NCBI GenBank assembly: GCA_029891345.1
Contig: CM057003.1
Span: forward strand, 12,006,709-12,070,708
Source of the DNA: Dryococelus australis
Taxonomy: Eukaryota; Arthropoda; Insecta; Phasmatodea; Phasmatidae
Length of the DNA stretch: 64,000 nt
Direction: 5' to 3'
Part shown: positions 22,190 to 33,339 of the stretch, piece after piece
Layout: every line of letters starts with the position of its first letter
How positions within the stretch are numbered: the first letter of the stretch is position 1
Notes under the pieces: model-generated
The model's database searches: none
What the model saw: only the letters and a program-made list of their open reading frames with translations
What the model was told of the DNA's origin: nothing
Program-made: the position numbers and the translations under genes

Positions 22190-22514
22190 TAACCAGATAG
22201 CAAGTACGCACGCGGCAAGCTTGACATTTGAAATAAATTTGCCTTGCCAAGCAAGTTTGTCATATCATGTGTGATTCCAGCTTGATTCAATCCTAATGTC
22301 TAACGACTGACACATACTAATGACAAGCTTGCAGATAGCTTGAATTGCGCTTGTGGGTTGCCTAAGTAAGCTTGTTACAATCTTGACACGTGGAAACCAG
22401 TTAGCTTGATTCAAAGTTAATCAAACCGTGCTGGCTTGCTAAGCTTGATTTAAGCTGATTATATATAATCAGCTTGAATCAAGCTCGATTCAAGCTTAGC
22501 AAGCCAGCAAGGTT
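22190..22514. repeat. AAGCTTG-rich block ending in a nested palindrome
   Basis: 22423-22448 and 22490-22514 are inverted (GTGCTGGCTTGCTAAGCTTG against CAAGCTTAGCAAGCCAGCAA). Between them, 22449-22478 is itself a palindrome centred on ATTATATATAAT. Upstream, AGCTTG or CAAGC motifs recur about every 20-40 bp from 22195. It could extrude a cruciform. Confidence 0.75.
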
Positions 22515-23000
22515 TGAAATCACGCAAATGTCATTATTTTTCGTAAAAGTGTAAACTTGCAACACTGTTGAAACACGTGAATTTAACAGTTTTTATCGCA
22601 GTTCTTGAGTCAATTTTGGGCACATGCACAGAAAACTAAATATTATATAGGTCTACATCGTGTTTAAGCTGTGGGTAATACCAGCCGCCAGTAATGATAG
22701 GCGTCACTCCTCGATAGTCACGATGATAACTTGGAACAGAGTCCCTGTGATCGAGTTAGGTGACGCGAGACATCCCAAGGTCGGGGCTGTGATTCATTGC
22801 GGCTCCGGTAGGAGGTAGATCAACCAGGGTTTTTTTTTTTTTTTTTCGTTCGCCTCCGCTTTCCTGTGGCCACCTGCTGCACCGCCGCAGCAGCAATAAT
22901 AACGACAATAATTATTCATCAGCGGTTTTTATTGTCATGGCAACAGGATACGTAAGGCTGGCTCTTGCTCGTTATTCCGTCAACCAAGAAAAACGTAATG
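22515..23000. other. Unassigned DNA
   Basis: A T16 run near 22830. No gene or repeat recognised. Confidence 0.45.
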
Positions 23001-23125
23001 TATAGTCAATTCACGGTTACTTTCTACTTCTCTGAAGCCCTGGCAAAGTTCTACTTCCAGGATATTCCTCCGCCTCGAGCTAACAAAGATTAATTAAGTC
23101 AAGAAAATTACACCGAAGGACAACA
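23001..23125 (+). mobile_element. MITE-C 5' fragment
   Basis: TATAGTCAATTCACGGTTAC, TGAAGCCCTGGCAAAGTTCT and CCAGGATATTCCTCCGCCTC match the MITE-C left half, which then gives way to a SINE head within ACGAAGGACAACAC-type sequence. The right half is not found downstream. Confidence 0.75.
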
Positions 23126-23127
23126 CG

Positions 23128-23217
23128 GAAAATCCGGGAGCGAACCCGCCGGGGATCGAGCCCGGAATCGCCGTGGTGGGAGGCGAGTGCACTAGCCACT
23201 GCGCCACCGCTGCCCCT
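23128..23217 (-). mobile_element. SINE tRNA-like head only
   Basis: On the reverse strand: GGGGCAGCGGTGGCGCAGTG (A box), CTCGCCTCCCACCACGGCG and the B box GGGCTCGATCCCCGGC, ending at TCCCGGATTTTCCGT. It is joined to MITE-C sequence on its left. Confidence 0.8.
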
Positions 23218-25524
23218 ACTTGGTTAGAGGTGGAATACAGGTTTGACGTCAGAAGGGAGTAGGTACACGCATCAAATTTTGTTGAGAGTAACATAACATC
23301 CGTGAGCCTGTTACCGCTAACATCACACTTTGCAAACACAAGGTATCTTTCTAATGTATGCACTAGTATTATAGCTATATAAAAATTCGGTTAGATGATA
23401 TGTTATGCAGGAACGCAGCCAGGAGGTAAAGGAAGAGATATGAGGGTTGTAGCTAGGTTGGGCATAACGTCTCGTCGACAGAAATGTCATTAAAGTCGTA
23501 ATGGGGGTCGTAACCTCCTCCACTTCTTCCCTGTTGTCCTTTAATGTTGTCATCATTACTCCAGGTATTTGTCCTAATTAACAGGTGCATTAGCACCTCT
23601 CGTGCCAGTTTCCTCTCTTACCTTCAATAAGTGTAATACTGCCATTGAGAAATTTTTGGCTACGCCACTGATGCTCTGAATTTTGAAATCACATACGTCT
23701 CTATCAATTTACTAAACACAAGGTTGTAGACGACGTGATTTTTAGCAGCTCTGTTCACAAAAAAAAAAAAATTCACAGAATGATGGAGCTGAGGAATTTG
23801 TTTCCGTGTTGTTGGAGCTAGCTTCCTTGCCCTCATTCCGTCAACGGCTTTCGGAACCAACACGCGATAAAAGCCGAACGCCAAAACGCAGGGTTTACGA
23901 CTGCTAAACACCACTCTGCCATCGCGGGGAAATCGCCTATAGATTTCGCTGCATGGGCTCGTTATAAGTATCTTTTTTTTTTTTTTATGTAGGTAAGTTG
24001 ACTGCTGGAAGGATAAAGGCGGGGGGCAAGGAAGAGAATCTGATGAACGAATGCGGCCGCCCACATGGGCAATCCATCTCTCATGGGCAATTCCCCAGGG
24101 CGTGTCCATCCAATGTGGTTTATACCCTCCCCGCACCTTCCTGATCATTGCGCGCAGTGCTACCTACGTCGATCAAGAACAATTTGTCTAGCAATGATGA
24201 TCGCTTTATCACTCCGTGAGGAGCACGCCACAGTAGTACATAATGCTTATTTATAACGAGCCGAGGAAGAATCTTGGTCAGGCTTGCCAACATGGGGTCA
24301 GTCTTGAGAGAACATGTGCTCTGTCATCCGAGCTTTTTTTAATTTTTTATTTTTTAATCTACAGTTTAGTTTCAAATGAATGCCCTGCAGGTTGTGATAG
24401 CCTTATAAATCTCTAAATCAAACTCAGAAAATAATTTTTTTGGGTTTAAAAACTTCTTGGTCGATGTCTGAAAACAATTGTATACGCTATATGATGTAGC
24501 AAACAATAAAGACCTAATAAAATATTGTGAAAATCACTTTTTTTTTCTGTAAACCAACTATACCTGAATTTCAACTAATTTAATCCTTCTGTTCAGTAAA
24601 AAATGCATTAATTCAGTTCGTTTCAATAGTTTTTTTTGTGGTTTTACTATGCAAAGAAGCAGGTACAGTATTTTGTTAGACAAAAACATTTTCAGTGATT
24701 TTCAAACTGTTTGTGGGTTAATTTTCTCAATTTAGTGCAAGTTAAATAGAAAATGTCATTATTATTCTCAACGTGGTTTGAAGGGGAGTTGCACCCTAGT
24801 GGACCTAACGTTAAACCAATTATTGTGCTATTTATCTGTAGAAATTTATAACTTAAAAAAGACTAGAAAACTAATCATAAAAGGCAACATGCTACCTTGA
24901 AGAATTTAAATGTAATGTGTTCTAAAAAAAGGCAACAAATCAAATAACATATTGTTACTGTAAATCTGGGAATACCACAGTCGCCAATTAATGTACTTAT
25001 TATCTGTTTTTGGTTGTCTGGTCGGCAGTGCTTGCTTTATATTTACCACAACCCTGAGTTGCTGATCATTTCACAATATACTTTAACTATCGCGGCAAAA
25101 TCTGAAATTTCGAAACATTATACTTTATTCAAATTGAAAAATGAGAATAATTTATATTAATTTAGTTTTAAACTGTAAAGTTATGTCAGGAGATTTTTCC
25201 GAAGGTTTTAGTTACTGATAAATAATGAGCCTACTTCCCTCTACATGGGTGCAAAGAAATCTTAGTGGAGTTCTTGAAGGCTTAGAGGGTAGGTAGTCGT
25301 TGAGGTCTCATTGACAGCAATATTATTAAAGGTGAAACCAGAAACACGTGAGAGAGTACAAAGGCAATTAGAATACACAAGTGACTTATCCAGGATTCGA
25401 ATTCAGAAAAACTCGTAAAATTATGCTAGCTTGCAATCAACTGCATCACGGAGGTAGGATACGGGGTATCAACTTCGGATGTAATCAGTCTAATGTTTTG
25501 AATGATAGGGTTCACTAACCTGAA
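23218..25524. other. 2.3 kb of unassigned, mostly AT-rich DNA
   Basis: No supported gene. The longest frame is 162 codons on the minus strand (23660-24148), interrupted in character by lysine runs and without a domain. No window-internal repeats recognised. Confidence 0.4.
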
Positions 25525-27870
25525 ATATTTACTCGGCTTTCATTTTGAAAATGAGTGTCTGAGCCACTAAAACACACAAGTTTGCATGGCCTACCATAAC
25601 GCTACTTGTGTGACAAATTAGATGGAAATCGGTTGATTGGGCTACGAGATATGGTATATAAACCTTATCTTCTTAAATTGGGATATCTTACAAAATTGCC
25701 TAAAAGTGGCCCTGTGCACGATGTTTTTAATAGATCATGCCGGTATAAAAAGTTTTATTGAAACTGTTAAATCGTTAAATACATATGCCAAACACATGAA
25801 AATATTTATATGGCCGCCATTGTCAAAATCTTTGTCTGGCCTCACTTAAATCATGTAACGTTACTTGACCTTCTGTAGGTGTGCAACATGTTGTGGAAAT
25901 TAGTCGAATTATTCCATAATATGACAAAATATTCAGTGTGACACTACTTTGCAAGAAATCCGGCAAAGGAGGATCTCTGTATGCATATCAGTTGATTGGT
26001 CCTCGAGAAATGGCATCTAACATTCATTGATCATGTGACGATCTTTCTAAATCAAGGGCAAAAAGGTTATACATTAGAACATTCGATAACAAAGTCAATT
26101 TAAAATATGTTACATAGTTTCGTAGATATAGCACACAAGATAAAATGTTTTTATATGCGCCATTCATAAAATAAGAGACTCACATACTTACTTATAACCT
26201 GTAAATTAATATAGCCTTCCACAGTACAACTTCTTCGCCAAATTCGAAAGAAATCCGTTAATTTTTTCCTGAAATACGACGTAAAAACTATGTTATTTCA
26301 TGTGGAGATATCTTACAAAATGGCGGAGAAATGAGGCTTTGCATTTTACAGTTCTGATGGATACAACTGATACTGTCAGCATAGAAAGTTAAGTTGAAAT
26401 TTGTTAAATTTGGAGCTAAAATGTTTACATGGCCGTCATTTTGAAAATATGTGTGTCTGGTCCTCTCAAAATTTATTAGTTTCCATAGCCTGCCATAGTG
26501 CTAATTGTTAGCCAAATTTGGCAGAAATCAGTAGTTTTTCGGAGACCACATAATTTTAATTTGTCAAGTGATACTGTTTTACAAAATGGTGGTCAAAAGA
26601 GATTTTGTGTACACATTTAATTTTTGTAATATTTTCAGCCATCGTACAAAGTTTCTTTGGAATTAATTACATGGTTTCGACGATATAGTATACAAAACTA
26701 AAATAGCTATATAACCACCATTTTGAAAATAAGTAATTGACATATCTAATACATATGAGTTAACATTACATACTGCAGTACAACTTCTTCGCCATATTTG
26801 GTAGGAATAGGCCAATTGTTTCCCGCGATATGACAAAAACTTTATTTATAAATGTGACACTATCTTACAAAATGAAGGACAAAACATGCTCCGTGTAGAC
26901 CTATTTAATCTTTGTTATTTATACTCCCAGCATACAGAGTTAACTCGGAATTGATTAAATGTTTTCAGAGTTATAGCATACAATGCTAAAAATAGCTAGA
27001 TGACCACCATTTTGAAAATAAGTGTTTAACGTAGGCCTACTTGAAACATATGTTTACATATCAACTGTATAAGTACTTCTTGATTGTCAAATTTGGTAAG
27101 AATCTGTCAATTGTGTCCCGAAAAATTACACACATTGATTAATTTATGTAGCGCTATCTTACAAAATGGGGACAAAAGTGGATGTCTGGTGGCTTATTTT
27201 ATGCTTGTATAAATATACAGCCAGCTTAAAGAATTTGGTGGAAATTGGTCAAACGTTATGGTAGTTAAACCAAATAAACCTAAAATATTGATAAGGCCGC
27301 CATTTTGAAAATAAATGCCTAATAAAACTTAATTACTTATATTCCTTGAGCTATAGTAGTATTTCTTATGTGCCAAATTTGGCGAAATTAGCTTGAGTAG
27401 TTTTCGAGATATAATGTAAAAGATTTATTTTTACATGCGGTGCTATCTTTCAAAATGGCTGACAAAAGTTGTTGTCCAGCTTATATGATGCTTGAAATTG
27501 CGAAAATTGTATGGTAGTTATGCCACATAAACGTAAAATATTTATATGGCGGCCATAGTGAAAATAAGTGCCTAATAAAGTTAATTTACTTTTATTTACT
27601 TGGCCTATCATAGTATTACTTATTTTCCAAATTTTAAGAAAATTGGTTCTGTAGTTTTCGAGATAACGTAAAAGTTTAATATTTAATTTGACGCTTTCTT
27701 CCAAAATGGCGGACCAAGAACAATATTCACATCTAAATTTAATGCTTACAACTTGCGCTGTTAGTATACACCATTTGGTTAAAATCAGTTGAATGGTTTC
27801 CGAGATAGGACATATCGCCCTAGATTTTAAAATGGCCGCAATTTTGAAAGTAAGTGCCCACTGTGGTCGA
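25525..27870 (+). repeat. Old satellite, about eight units with mean period near 288 bp
   Basis: Each unit carries, in order, a TTACAAAATGGCGGAC-type motif (best at about 26311, 26577, 26869, 27158, 27449 and 27701, weak at 25686 and 26036), a TTCGAGATATAG-type motif, a TGGCCGCCATTTTGAAAATA motif, and an AATTTGGTAAGAAT/GAGATAT motif. Units are strongly diverged and vary from about 250 to 350 bp. Each contains both AAAATGGCGG and its complement CCGCCATTTT. A 185-codon minus-strand frame at 27450-28007 runs into it and is not credible as a gene. Confidence 0.75.
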
Positions 27871-30189
27871 AGACTGTAGGTATAAGTAAGGTGTACGTGT
27901 ACGGAGTTTGTTGAAATTCTGTTAACTCGTTCAAAAATAGAAGGGGACACACACGCACGCGCATAAAACACACGCACGCATCTACATAGACAGAAAAGTG
28001 ATCTCATAAGGCTTTTAATCCTTCGGAAAGTAGGCTAAAAAGGTAATTTCGTTTCAAACCCTGGTTACATATGTTAACATTCATTTGGTTCACAAAAACT
28101 GTACGTCATCTATTATTAGTGTACAATTTTGAGCCAGTAAAAAATCAAATTTTTTTTTTTACAGTACTCTACAAATCGTGATTACATATACTCTTCCCTA
28201 AAATACCAACAAATATTTTTGATAATGGAGGTCGAAGTTACATCCTTGACCCCCCCTCCCCTCCCCCAATCCAAAAAATGTGCGGTCATGAATACTCTTA
28301 CGTAACACTCGTGGGAGCGTATCTAGCTTCGAAATTCACAACATATGTTATCTGTAGTTGGAGTTTCTCAGTTCACAGTAGACCTACAAATGTACGTGTA
28401 GGAATAGGGAAGAAGGTGTCTCAAAAGTCTCAAATTTATTTTTGATAAACAAGAGACAAGCCAGTCCACATTTCAACCAAATAACAATCACGCGGAATCT
28501 GAAAAGTGGATCCGCCCCGATGAAGAGAAGCGCCAATCGCAATTTAAAAAAAAAAAATACAAAAGCGAAACCAAATGTTTTTACAAAAATATTTAACAAA
28601 ATAAGAGAAAATTCGTATTTCCAAAATGTGAAAAAATTATTCATTAATGCACCCGTAAAACAGCATCCATATTTTCGTTAAGTACGCTGGGTAATTTACC
28701 GCTTTAGAGTTACAGCGCACTTAATACGAATTGCATTTCTTTAGGGATCATTATTGACGTCACCGCTGCACTCAGGCTAACAACCCTGAAAAGTTCAGGG
28801 ATAAGATCATGCAGTTGTAGAATTGTGTTAAGTGAAACTCGCACTATAATTACTTCAAGACTGGATGTAGTTAAGGTGCAATAAAGGTTGATGTGAGGGG
28901 AGTGGAAGAGATTTACTATTGCAGACATTAAATAAAGAAAGCGAGGTTGAAATAACAGTAGGATTTCGAAGAGAGGTCTGCGTTTCCGACTGTACTCAAC
29001 GTTTGAAGTATTGGCAATACTGAGAGAAGGTTCTGAAAAAGAGTGGAGGGTTATTTGGCTGTTATTTTAGGGGGGAGGGTTAAAGGGAGTATATCGATTT
29101 ACTTTGAAATTAACATGGGGCTCTTGACATTTTAAATTTGCGTGGGTTCTGTGTCAAATTTCTTTATTAAGTCGTAGCTATGTTCACATATGAGTTAAGG
29201 ATGGCTCTTACTGATAGGTTGTAATTGAGTGATTCCAAATATGCTGTATCTGGGATTTGAAAAAGGCTAATAGATGCTTGCGTATAATTGGAACAAATTA
29301 GTATAAAAGAGCAGTTATAGTATTTAAAACAACTGCATCTGCATGGAAATAACAAACTCATCTCTCGCCTAAATTAACGCCAATTTGTACTTACATGTTT
29401 CTCTTTAATTTCAGAGTTTTTAGAATCGTTAATTAGTTTTCAAATACACACAAACTTGAACGTCTGATACAAAATCGAGGCATAGCACTATAAGCTGTCC
29501 ACACGGAAGCTGGAGTAAACAAAAATTAATTCAGAAAATAAAATAAGTATATTGTTTCTTTAATATCACGGGCTAAAACTACAGTAGGTTACCTTTACGA
29601 TGTATTGAAGTTGGGTCAGTTTGTATTAAAGACAGTATAACTTCACGTCGCATTCTGTTCAGTGCGAATAAGCTGCTGCGCGATCCTTGCTTGAACCGCA
29701 GAGTATTTAACACATTGAAGTCTGCACATATGTACTGGCACTTACTACACGTTAGAAGTGACTCACCTATATATACTACTTCAAGAACACCGGTTCTGTT
29801 GGGGTCTGTGTTAGAACTCACCATCGTCCTACTTCACCATACCACGTCGGGCTCTATTCTGTACTTTATAGCGTTCATTATTGGACGGTCATCAACCAAT
29901 GGAGAGCCGAGCTGATTTTGACCCAGTCAGCTGTCCTTTATTATACAAATATGATTTACAATCAACCATGACCATTTGAGTGGCTATAAAAAAAGAAATT
30001 ATATCTTTAGCAATATCATCATTACTGCGCTTCTGTGTTCTTGTGAGGTTATGTTAAACACTAGCCGAACAAAGACTGCAAATCCATGCGAATTTTGTTC
30101 TGAACGACACAGAAATTTTCAAATTTGCTTTGCTCGAGCTACACTCGAGTGTAGTCTACAGAGTACTGAAGAATTATCAAGCCGTACAC
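27871..30189. other. 2.3 kb of AT-rich unassigned DNA
   Basis: No gene supported and no family from this window recognised. There is a CA/CG-rich tract near 27948-27978. A perfect 16-bp palindrome CTACACTCGAGTGTAG lies at 30139-30154. Confidence 0.4.
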
Positions 30190-30370
30190 GCCAGGAAAAT
30201 GGTGTTAGTTGCCGGCCACCCGGCCAATAGGCGGTGGCCAGTCAGACTCAAGGCCCGTCCCCAAAGCCTCGCTATCCAATTGGAGAATGGGGCACGGCCA
30301 CATGGAAGGAGCCGCTCCTCCATTTTGCCTCTGTGTGCGTGTATACTCTGTGCTTGGATGTAACGCCAAC
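30190..30370 (-). repeat. Repeat L copy 4
   Basis: On the + strand it has GCCGGCCACCCGGCCAATAG, TCGCTATCCAATTGGAGAAT and CTCCATTTTGCCTCTGTGTG, matching the copy at 4577-4785 in order and orientation. Confidence 0.55.
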
Positions 30371-30450
30371 TTAAAAGTTAACGCAATGAACTCAGTGTTA
30401 ACGTCAGTAGGAATCGACCTTTACGGTGCGAACATACAAGCTGTAATAGT

Positions 30451-30718
30451 TAGAGGATCGGAAATTTCGTGGGTTCATTCGGCAAGAAGCTAGACTCCAC
30501 AATCCTTAGTGTACTCGTGCCTCAGTTGTTCATTGGCTGATGCTCCAGTAACACGGGATTCGGTCCTCTTTTTTTTCTTGCAGGTTAGTTATTGGCTCAA
30601 ATTTGTCTGGGGCGTGACTTACAAACTGCTATTCAGATGGTAAGGAAAGTCAAATCCTTGCCTGTTTGAGTTCTTAACTTTTCCAGAAATGAATTGGCGA
30701 AATTTACTGGTCTCTATA
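30451..30718 (-). mobile_element. MITE-E copy 5
   Basis: Reading +: GGATCGGAAATTTCGTGGGT, GCTAGACTCCACAATCC, TCAGTTGTTCATTGGCTGAT, GGTTAGTTATTGGCTCAAAT and GAATTGGCGAAATTTACTGG, the reverse of the 18883 copy. Confidence 0.75.
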
Positions 30719-30789
30719 GTGATCGGCGAGGTCAGGAAGGGAGATAGGGAATAAACGGAATGCTGAAGTGATGAGGTTTAGGCTGGAGT

Positions 30790-31000
30790 TGCGTTGCAGT
30801 GTGTTTGAAACACAATTTTTTTTTCCGCCGGAACTATTGATCTAGGAAAAGAAAGTACACTTGAGGCGAGATACGTAGACTACTTTGAAGACATCACGCG
30901 CATTACAAACACTTTTTCCGAGCCCTCCGACATATCTAATCTAAAAACTGCCTTTTCACACTGGCTCATCGCAGAATGTAGACAGATCGGAAACACTCAA
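30790..31000 (+). repeat. Repeat J copy 1
   Basis: GTGTTTGAAACACAATTTTT, GAACTATTGATC, GACTACTTTGAAGACATCAC, CATTACAAACACTTTTTCCG and AGCCCTCCGACATA correspond in order to the copies at 36003 and 61600 and to the reverse copies at 56430 and 60660. Element type unknown. Confidence 0.5.
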
Positions 31001-31031
31001 AACTAGTACAGGAACATGTACTGAACTTTGC

Positions 31032-31449
31032 TATAAGCTGTTCACCGTAAAATGAGTACTTTTGAAAGCCCTGTTTAAGATATACTTGTATGCTCATTGT
31101 GTATTCTTCCACTTTATGTAGGACTAACATTACCATGGGCGGCATCACTTTATTCATGCGTCGGTTAAGTAAAACTGTGAGATTAATAGGAGTAAATATA
31201 AAACAAATATGCTCATTTTACGCTTTGATGCATTAAAAAAACAGAAAGCGAAAGAAATAAAAGTTATCACAAATTGTACCTAGCACTTTTTATTCGATGT
31301 TAAGATACGGAACTATTTTCCGTACATTGTCACCAACTTTACTGAGCAAATGTCACTCAGAGCGCCCATCAAAATATATGCTTTCAAGGGCAGTGACTAT
31401 TTTCTAAGCTTGATTTCAAAAGTGCTCACTTTACCGTGAACAACCTTTA
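31032..31449 (-). mobile_element. MITE-A copy, full length
   Basis: Left TATAAGCTGTTCACCGTAAA, then CTTTATGTAGGACTAACATT, CATGCGTCGGTTAAGTAAAA, TGTCACCAACTTTACTGAGC and TTTCAAAAGTGCTCACTTTA. Right end CCGTGAACAACCTTTA. Confidence 0.85.
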
Positions 31450-31570
31450 CAGGCATTGCATTAATGAAATTATAGTGTAACAGCTTCTTAAAGTCCAATA
31501 GTTAAAGCAGTACAGCGATAGGTACGCGGGCCTCTGTCGTCCTTATAGCTCTTTCGCTGCTTTGCCTCGA

Positions 31571-32063
31571 ATGGCTAAAACAAGCGAGGTCTTAAGAACA
31601 GATTAGGGTAAAGCGAGGCGAGTATGGACCGACCAGCGGCATCGTCCGACACTATTCCCATGTGATAAATTGTCCTGGAGTGTCCCCTCCAGGAATCGAA
31701 CCCGGTTCGCATTAACCCTTTCATTCCCACATATATTTAAAATTTCTGGTGTTGCAAAATATAAATATTTTGATGCGTGCTGTAATTAATCTGGCTAAGA
31801 ACTTGTTTCGCTTTCACAACAAATAATCTGTAGTCTTTGTGTTTGGCGATCAGTGATTTGAACCAGCCATAACGTAGCGCAATACCATTGTTTAGGAGTC
31901 GGCTACCTGCAGGGGAGATCATTGGGCACTGAGTCTCGCAGAGTACAGTGCTGGTCAAATATAAGCTTCCTGCTCAACATGTTGACTGTTGTCTGCACTG
32001 AGCATCAAAGGGTTAAGGGAGAAGGAATAGCGCTCTAACCACTGCGTCACCGCGCGGTCCCTA
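31571..32063 (-). mobile_element. tRNA-derived SINE split by MITE-D
   Basis: 31571-31711 holds the 3' body and B-box side on the reverse strand (GGACGATGCCGCTGGTCGGT, GGGTTCGATTCCTGGAG). 32017-32063 holds the A-box side (AGTGGTTAGAGCGCTATTCC). The interruption is exactly the MITE-D plus one TTAA, and the two parts rejoin at the position corresponding to the anticodon-loop region. Confidence 0.8.
31712..32016 (+). mobile_element. MITE-D copy 2, piggyBac-like, inserted in a SINE
   Basis: TTAACCCTTTCATTCCC at the left and CATCAAAGGGTTAA at the right, so the CCCTTT/AAAGGG ends are intact and TTAA is present on both sides. The body matches 232-537 closely (for example GTCTTTGTGTTTGGCGATCA). The clean target duplication and preserved ends make this the better copy. 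No coding capacity. Confidence 0.85.
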
Positions 32064-32069
32064 GGGGAG

Positions 32070-32360
32070 AAGGAGAAGTGCGATGTGCAAGTAGACGGTG
32101 TGCATGTAGATGGGCCGGGAGCGGCTTCCTCGAGCCGGTTAAGTAGATCAGGAGCTGGCGTCGTCGTGCCCCCGGGGTCCAGTCACGACCAGACACACAC
32201 GGCGGCTCCAGTCTCCGGGAGCAGCGTGCGTGAGGGCGGCGAGCCACGCTACATCACCTTTCGCCCGTCTCTATCATCGCCTGCTATCTCCTGCCTGCCC
32301 ATTCATTAATTATCGCCCTTTGATACCCGCCGCCCGCCTCGGCAAAGTGTCTCCGCGGGA
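32070..32360. other. Low-copy GC-rich island with homeodomain/TCF-like motifs
   Basis: CpG-rich, no repeat partner in the window. A frame of 74 codons at 32085-32309 (+) is open but unrecognised. At 32297-32330 the motifs CATTCATTAATTA (homeodomain-like) and CCCTTTGATA (TCF/LEF-like) lie close together. It could be an exon or a regulatory element. Nothing here proves either. Confidence 0.3.
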
Positions 32361-32420
32361 ACTGTTTAGAAATCAAACGAGCGAAATTCTGGTTTTTAAC
32401 TCACATGATTATTTCAGATA

Positions 32421-32697
32421 TAGATAGCGGTATTGTAATTTCGCGAAAAGATTTCAACACAAGCTAACCTACTTTGATTGGCTGGGTTACTTTTTCAAAC
32501 GTGTTAACTGCCTGTTCAAGAATCATGTAGGAGCCGTACCGATGTTGCTGAATTCTGTTTGGCCCGTTCAAATATGAGAACCCCTTATCAAGCAGACAGC
32601 AAACAGACAAACTGCTGTTGGTCGCGTATAGTATTGAAGTCTACCGTGTACCAATATTTTTTTTTTGCGAAAAATCACTAGCTCTAGATATATCCAC
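32421..32697 (+). mobile_element. MITE-F copy 1
   Basis: Ends TATAGATAGCGGTATTGTAA and ATCACTAGCTCTAGATATA are inverted partners with TTTCGCGAAAA next to them. The body GTAGGAGCCGTACCGATGTT, GACAAACTGCTGTTGGTCGC and TATTGAAGTCTACCGTGTAC matches 50957-51267. The right end runs into the AT microsatellite. Confidence 0.75.
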
Positions 32698-32711
32698 ATT
32701 CTTTTGTTGAC

Positions 32712-32716
<5 letters not shown>

Positions 32717-32798
<82 letters not shown>
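32717..32798. repeat. (AT)n microsatellite, about 41 units
   Basis: Uninterrupted alternating AT directly after the MITE-F right end. Self-complementary and likely highly variable in length. Confidence 0.95.
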
Positions 32799-32800
<2 letters not shown>

Positions 32801-33189
32801 CGTTTAGCTTTTTATTTAGATATGGCATGGAAAAAATGAGTGAGATGGGGTTGTTGGATCTGATCTCGTATCTTCACACGTTAAATGTCTTAAAAAATTA
32901 TACTGATAGTCGGTAAGACATTCAAGCGAAAGCCAGGGTCAATTCGCAATCTTATTTTCATGTATTCAGACCTAACTTGACGACAGTAGTTTCGATTACT
33001 ATACCTAGTTCTAACTGGCGTGCGTTAAAATCTTTCAGTAAGAAAGATGACCAATTTTAGTCCAAGCAACATCAAGAACCCAGTTGCGCCACGCCCTAAG
33101 TAAGTTGTAGTGGTTGGTATTTGAAACCAATGTATTTACTTCCTCGTCCAACGCATTATGCCAATCTATTCAGACACATTGTATATACT

Positions 33190-33320
33190 AGTGTATAAAA
33201 GGTACATGACCGGTACCGTATGCACACTGCGAGGCTCAAGTGTCAAATGATCTTACTTTTGAATAAATGTGTTTCTTAAACCGTGCTGTTCTGGGTTATT
33301 AATGATTCCTATTGCCACAG
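33190..33320 (+). other. LTR-like TATA box and polyadenylation signal pair
   Basis: TATAAAAG at 33194-33201 and AATAAA at 33262-33267 are spaced as in a short retrotransposon LTR, and ATTGCCACA follows at 33311-33319. No matching TG...CA boundaries with a target duplication were found and no second copy exists in the window, so an LTR is only suggested. It could equally be chance. Confidence 0.2.
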
Positions 33321-33339
33321 AGTAGATAATTTCGCAGAG

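Noticed and set aside
23660..24148. 162-codon minus-strand frame
   Set aside because: Contains homopolymer-derived Lys and Phe runs, no domain, and no support from context.
27450..28007. 185-codon open frame on the minus strand
   Set aside because: About 420 bp of it lies in the diverged 288-bp satellite, and no domain or neighbour supports a gene.
32568..32916. Overlapping frames on both strands coding Tyr-Ile repeats
   Set aside because: They are translations of the (AT)n microsatellite.
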